A DNA stretch of 44,067 nt, taken from the NCBI GenBank assembly GCA_020438295.1, contig JAGQUV010000011.1, forward strand, positions 1 through 44,067, in the 5' to 3' direction. The DNA comes from Solirubrobacterales bacterium. GTDB taxonomy: Bacteria > Actinomycetota > Thermoleophilia > Solirubrobacterales > 70-9. Positions 40,849 through 44,067 of the stretch are shown piece after piece. Position numbers and translations under genes: made by a program. Every line of letters begins with the position of its first letter. Position 1 is the first letter of the stretch. The notes under the pieces are model-generated. The model did not search any database and had not been told where the DNA came from. It saw only the letters and a list, made by a program, of their open reading frames with translations.

Positions 40849-41337
40849 TCAGGAGTCCTGGAGGAAGTCCTCGGGCGACACGTCGTCGAGGAAGTCCTTG
40901 AATTTCTCGACCACCTGTTCGTTGTCCTCGAGGCCGTGCTCGAACTCGATCGACGACTCGTCGATCACGTCCTCGGCGACGAAGATCGGGGCCGACACCC
41001 TGACCGCCAGGGCGAGCGCGTCGGACGGACGCGAGTCGATCTCCAGCTCGCTGCCCGAGACCGAGATCGTGATGCTGGCGTAAAAGGTGTTGTCGCGTAG
41101 CTCGTTGATCGAAATGCGTTCGCACTTGGTCTCGACCTGGTCGAGGATGTCGACCATCAGGTCGTGGGTCATCGGCCGTGGGGTGTCGGCGCCTTGCAGC
41201 TTCATCAGGATCGCGGCCGCCTCCGGATGGCCGATCCAGATCGGCAGGAACCGGTTGTCGTCGACCGTCTTCAGCAGCACGATCGGCTGCTTTCCGACCA
41301 TGTCGAAGCTGACTCCATAGATCTGCATCTCTCGCAT
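40849..41337 (-). CDS. Bifunctional nuclease (BFN/DUF151) domain protein
   Basis: A 162-residue BFN-domain protein of normal length. Motifs are MQIYGVSFDMVGKQPIVLLK, LPIWIGHPEAAAILMKLQG, RPMTHDLMVDIL, TFYASITI and EIDSRPSDALALAVR; the last contains the conserved SRPSDALALA core. The C-terminal acidic tail (about 128-162) is likely flexible. The family has reported RNase/DNase activity in some members, but the function in actinobacteria is unclear. The ATG at 41337 is supported by a TATAAT box seven bases upstream; the frame is open to 41394. Confidence 0.9.
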   Translation of the reverse strand: MREMQIYGVSFDMVGKQPIVLLKTVDDNRFLPIWIGHPEAAAILMKLQGADTPRPMTHDLMVDILDQVETKCERISINELRDNTFYASITISVSGSELEIDSRPSDALALAVRVSAPIFVAEDVIDESSIEFEHGLEDNEQVVEKFKDFLDDVSPEDFLQDS

Positions 41338-41344
41338 CGAGACG

Positions 41345-41350
41345 ATTATA
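41345..41350 (-). promoter_or_regulatory. Perfect -10 box, leaderless arrangement, BFN gene
   Basis: On the minus strand a consensus TATAAT is followed by CGTCTCG and the ATG at 41337. It lies 7 bp downstream of the tRNA-Ile terminator structure, so transcription of the BFN gene restarts there. Confidence 0.55.
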
Positions 41351-41356
41351 TGCAGC

Positions 41357-41378
41357 AAAACCCGCGTAGCCGGCGGGT
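41357..41378 (-). terminator. Intrinsic terminator after tRNA-Ile
   Basis: On the minus strand ACCCGC (41378-41373) pairs with GCGGGT (41365-41360) around a 7-nt loop, with TTT immediately after. It is 31 bp after the 3' end of tRNA-Ile. Confidence 0.6.
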
Positions 41379-41409
41379 CGAGCCGGGCCGGCACCGGGCG
41401 CGGCGGCAG

Positions 41410-41483
<74 letters not shown>

Positions 41484-41556
41484 GCGCGAGAGTCGCTGAT
41501 TGTACTGTCGTCGCCCGCGATCGGTTGCCTGCCGCGCGGCCGGGTCCGGTCGGCTC

Positions 41557-42399
41557 TCAGCCCAGCCGGTCGGCCACCCGGCCGGCCTGCTCGAGGTCGT
41601 CGACCTGGATCTCGATCGCCAGCCCGCCGGACCTGGGCCGGATGCGAACCTGGTGATCGAGCCCGGACTCGAGCCTGGAGGCGACCTGCTCGATCGCCTC
41701 GGCCTCTTCGGCACTCAGGCCTTTGGGCTTGCGCCGATTCGCCTTGGACAGCGAGCGGGCGCCCGCTTCGGTCTGGCGGACCGACCATTGCTGGTCCCTG
41801 GCCTTGCGCCCGAGTCGTCGCCGGTCGGCGTGGTCGGGTACCTGCAACACCGCCCGCCCGTGCCCTTCGGTCAGCTCGCCCGATTCGAGCATGCCGAGCA
41901 CTTCGTCCGGCAACTCCAGCAACCGGATCAGGTTGGAGATCTGCGGCCGGCTGCGGCCGACCCGCCTGCCCAGTTCCTCCTTGCTCAACCCGAGATCCTC
42001 GACCAGGGCGGCGCAGGCGCGGGCCTCCTCGACCGGGTTCAGGTCTTCCCGCACCATGTTCTCGATCAAGGCGACCTCGAGCCGGTCGGCTTCATCCGAA
42101 TCGCGGATCACGACCGGGACCCGCTCGACCCCTGCGATCTGCGCCGCCCTCCAGCGCCGCTCGCCCGCGATGAGTTCGTAACTTCCGCCACTAAGTTCTC
42201 TGACGATCAGCGGCTGGACCACTCCGCTGGCGGCGATCGAGTCGGCCAGCGCGCCCAGCGTGTCGTCCTCGAACCTCGACCGTGGCTGCCCCGGGTTCGG
42301 GCTGATCGCCTCGACCGGGATTTCCCGCATCTCCGGGCCTCCGGCACCGTCCGGCAGGATCGCCCCGAGACCGCGGCCCATTCCCCGCCGCTCAGCCAC
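41557..42399 (-). CDS. parB: Chromosome partitioning protein ParB
   Basis: A 280-residue ParB/Spo0J. The N-terminus has RRGMGRGLGAIL. The CTP-binding ParB/Srx domain has VEAISPNPGQPRSRFEDDTL, GVVQPLIVREL and ELIAGERRWRAAQIAG; the GERR motif binds CTP. Then come ALIENMVREDLNPVEEA and the helix-turn-helix LSKEELGRRVGRSRPQISNLIRLL. The C-terminal dimerisation region is about 230-280. It loads at parS and, with ParA, moves the origin. The GTG start overlaps the parA stop by 8 bp. Next to rsmG and jag, it marks the origin-proximal chromosome. Confidence 0.96.
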   Translation of the reverse strand: MAERRGMGRGLGAILPDGAGGPEMREIPVEAISPNPGQPRSRFEDDTLGALADSIAASGVVQPLIVRELSGGSYELIAGERRWRAAQIAGVERVPVVIRDSDEADRLEVALIENMVREDLNPVEEARACAALVEDLGLSKEELGRRVGRSRPQISNLIRLLELPDEVLGMLESGELTEGHGRAVLQVPDHADRRRLGRKARDQQWSVRQTEAGARSLSKANRRKPKGLSAEEAEAIEQVASRLESGLDHQVRIRPRSGGLAIEIQVDDLEQAGRVADRLG

Positions 42400-43150
42400 G
42401 TTCCATTACCTCTTCAGCCAGCTTCATGTATGCGCCTGCTCCACGTGAACTCGGAGCATAGTCGGTGACCGGGATGCCATAACTGGGCGACTCGGCCACC
42501 CTGACGGTCCGCGGGATCACGTTGCGGAAAACGGTCTCCGAAAAGTGGTCACGCAACTCCCGCTCGACGTCCTGGGCCAGCCTGGTCCGCTCGTCGTGCA
42601 TGGTCACCACCACTCCGGCCAGCTCCAGCGACGGGTTCAGCTCCCGGCGCACCGTCGACAGCGTGTTCAGGAATTCGACCAGTCCTTCCAGGGCCAGGTA
42701 CTCCGCCTGCACCGGGACGATCACCCGGTCCGCCGCGACCAGCGCGTTGACCGTCACCGGGCCGAGCGCCGGCGGGCAGTCGATCAAGGTGACGTCGAAT
42801 CCGGAGTCGATCTGCCCGAGCTGTTCCCGCAGCCTCATGTTCGGGCGTTCGAGCCGGGGCAATTCGACCACCGCACCGGCCAGATCGCGGTTGGCCGGGA
42901 CGACCCAGAGGTTCTCGGGCCCGGCCGGCTTGGCCGCCTCGGCCAGCGTGGTCTCGCCGGCCAGCACGTCATAAGTCGACGGGTGCTCGCTGCGGGCACC
43001 ACCGAGCGCGACGGTCGCATTGCACTGCTGATCGAGGTCGACCACCAGGGTGCGCCGGCCGAAGCGGGCGAACGCCGCACCCAGATTGACCGCCGTTGTG
43101 GTCTTGCCGACGCCGCCCTTCTGGTTGGCTACGGCGTAGATCAGTCCCAA
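42392..43150 (-). CDS. parA: Chromosome partitioning ATPase ParA/Soj
   Basis: A 252-residue Walker ATPase. The deviant Walker A is in IYAVANQKGGVGKTTTAVNLG (KGGVGKTT), then VDLDQQCNATVALG (switch I), DVTLIDCPPALG (Walker B) and VIVPVQAEYLALEGL. It forms an ATP-dependent nucleoid gradient that positions ParB-parS. The TTG start at 43150 has a weak GGA ahead; a TAAGCT box at the rsmG stop may give a promoter of its own. The C-terminal codons overlap the start of parB. A weak parS-like site lies in the 3' part. Confidence 0.96.
   Translation of the reverse strand: MGLIYAVANQKGGVGKTTTAVNLGAAFARFGRRTLVVDLDQQCNATVALGGARSEHPSTYDVLAGETTLAEAAKPAGPENLWVVPANRDLAGAVVELPRLERPNMRLREQLGQIDSGFDVTLIDCPPALGPVTVNALVAADRVIVPVQAEYLALEGLVEFLNTLSTVRRELNPSLELAGVVVTMHDERTRLAQDVERELRDHFSETVFRNVIPRTVRVAESPSYGIPVTDYAPSSRGAGAYMKLAEEVMERG
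42437..42452. other. Weak parS-like sequence inside parA
   Basis: TGCTCCACGTGAACTC has the CCACGTGAA core of parS (consensus TGTTTCACGTGAAACA) and 11 of 16 matching bases. In many bacteria parS sites lie in or near parAB. The degenerate flanks make this only a candidate. Confidence 0.25.
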
Positions 43151-43185
43151 GTCGTCTGTCCGGTCTTTGCCATGTGCGGGCCAGC

Positions 43186-43881
43186 TTAGACGGCCAGCGG
43201 GCGCTTACTTGCCATTCCGGGGCGGCGGGGCAGGCCCGGCGGCGTCGGGCCGGTCTTGTGCAGCACGTACAGGTGCCTCTCCCGGCTGGACTCGAACGGT
43301 CGGACGGTGACCAACCGGTCGATTTCGAGGGCGAGCACGTCCCCTGCCGCCCGCACTGCCGCTTCCGACTCCGGTTCGCGCCGGCCCTTCCAGGCGACCA
43401 ACGCCCCTCCCTGTTCCAGCAGGGGGCAGGCCAGTTCGGCCAGCACCTCGAGCGGGGCCACCGCCCTGGCGGTGGCCAGGTCATAGGCCGCAGCTCCCTC
43501 ACCCAGGGCCCACTGTTCGGAACGGGCCTTCACCGCACGGGCGTTGGGGATCTCCAGGGCCTCGATCACTCCCGACATGAACTCGACCTTGCGCCCGACC
43601 GAGTCCAGCAGGTCGACCCGGGCAGCGGGCAGGGCGCAGGCCAGCGGAATGCCCGGAAAGCCCGCTCCCGAGCCGATGTCGACGATCCGCCCGGCTTCAC
43701 GCAGCTCGGTCACCGCCAGGCCGGACAGGCTGTCCAGCAAGTGGACCTCCCGGGCCCGGGCCGGATCGGTCACCGACGAAAGCGAGGCGGGGTCGGCGGC
43801 CAGTCGCTCGAGCATCGGCTCGAGCGACTCGAGCACCTCGGGGTCGAACCAGGGCCGGGACGGCCCGGTTGCCTCGTTCAC
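43186..43881 (-). CDS. rsmG: 16S rRNA (guanine-N7) methyltransferase RsmG
   Basis: A 231-residue SAM methyltransferase that modifies G527 of 16S rRNA. It has LASLSSVTDPARAREVHLLDSL-type N-terminal sequence, the SAM site VDIGSGAGFPGIPLA, VDLLDSVGRKVEF and YDLATARAVAPLEVLAELACPLL. Loss of RsmG gives low-level streptomycin resistance in other bacteria. The GTG start overlaps the jag stop by 4 bp (GTGA). The order jag-rsmG-parA-parB is the usual one near oriC. The C-terminal 20 residues (GPTPPGLPRRPG) are a variable tail. Confidence 0.95.
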   Translation of the reverse strand: MNEATGPSRPWFDPEVLESLEPMLERLAADPASLSSVTDPARAREVHLLDSLSGLAVTELREAGRIVDIGSGAGFPGIPLACALPAARVDLLDSVGRKVEFMSGVIEALEIPNARAVKARSEQWALGEGAAAYDLATARAVAPLEVLAELACPLLEQGGALVAWKGRREPESEAAVRAAGDVLALEIDRLVTVRPFESSRERHLYVLHKTGPTPPGLPRRPGMASKRPLAV

Positions 43882-44067
43882 TCGGATAGCAGGGGAGCTA
43901 CGACGACCCGTCGTCTCGGCTCGTCGCCGGCACTGAACGTCTCGACTTCCGTCCTGCTCTTCAGGTGTTCGTGCACGATCCGCCTCTCGCGAGCGGTCAT
44001 CGGGTCCAACTCGACCTCGTCGCCACTGGAAATCGCCTTCTCGGCCGCCCGGTCGGCCCGCTCCGAT
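43878..44067 (-). CDS. Jag/KhpB R3H-domain RNA-binding protein, C-terminal part (runs off the right edge)
   Basis: The last 62 codons or so of a frame open to the window edge. Its end has LDPMTARERRIVHEHL followed by VETFSAGDEPRRRVVVAP, the R3H-domain pattern (Arg and His spaced as in RxxxH, then the basic GxEPxR segment) of Jag/KhpB. The KH domain would lie upstream, beyond the window. KhpB with KhpA binds RNA and affects cell elongation in other Gram-positive bacteria. It sits before rsmG in the usual rpmH-rnpA-yidC-jag order. The stop overlaps the rsmG GTG by 4 bp. Confidence 0.88.
   Translation of the reverse strand, partial: SERADRAAEKAISSGDEVELDPMTARERRIVHEHLKSRTEVETFSAGDEPRRRVVVAPLLSE

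Overview
The window is a gene-dense, high-GC chromosomal segment with no intergenic gap over 300 bp. Typical traits are GTG/TTG starts, 4-13 bp gene overlaps and TAnnnT boxes 6-10 nt before start codons, which suggests leaderless transcripts. The gene set (arylsulfotransferase-like protein, gpgS beside folP, dCTP deaminase, tatA-tatC, menaquinone and cytochrome bc genes) fits an aerobic actinobacterium. A split b6/subunit IV-cytochrome c arrangement plus the ASST and sulfatases suggest a deep lineage such as Thermoleophilia/Solirubrobacterales; that placement is inference, since no 16S gene is present. I see no IS element, prophage, CRISPR array or integrase.

Layout. 1-13220: surface chemistry. 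A partial secreted sulfatase, an arylsulfotransferase-like protein, a second secreted sulfatase and two membrane-anchored sulfatase-fold proteins with Thr in place of the catalytic Cys. Between the last two lie a GNAT acetyltransferase, a solitary adenine-N6 DNA methyltransferase, a HAD dehalogenase and sucCD. 13278-16668: an aminotransferase, a small methyltransferase, a DtxR/MntR-type regulator whose metal ligands look manganese-type, and a HAD phosphatase. 16680-22290: gpgS (probable glucosylglycerate pathway with the HAD phosphatase), a divergent folP-like gene, an MrfA/Hrq1-type helicase and a flavoprotein. 22386-22610: tRNA-Phe and tRNA-Lys.

22724-32377 is a nearly continuous minus-strand respiratory block. 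Read in its own direction it runs hemB, hemL, a small unknown gene, qcrA, qcrB, qcrC, menG and a polyprenyl diphosphate synthase, then dcd, tatA, tatC and a bitopic membrane protein. Heme synthesis, the menaquinol:cytochrome c reductase, the last menaquinone steps and the Tat exporter that would deliver the Rieske protein are therefore side by side.

32498-41483: a HupE/UreJ-like membrane protein, an ABC exporter pair, a YmdB-type phosphodiesterase, an alkaline-phosphatase-superfamily hydrolase with a small membrane protein, an aminotransferase coupled to ddl, a bifunctional-nuclease-domain protein and tRNA-Ile. 41557-44067 is the conserved origin-proximal block jag/khpB (partial), rsmG, parA, parB on the minus strand, so oriC probably lies a few kb beyond the right edge.
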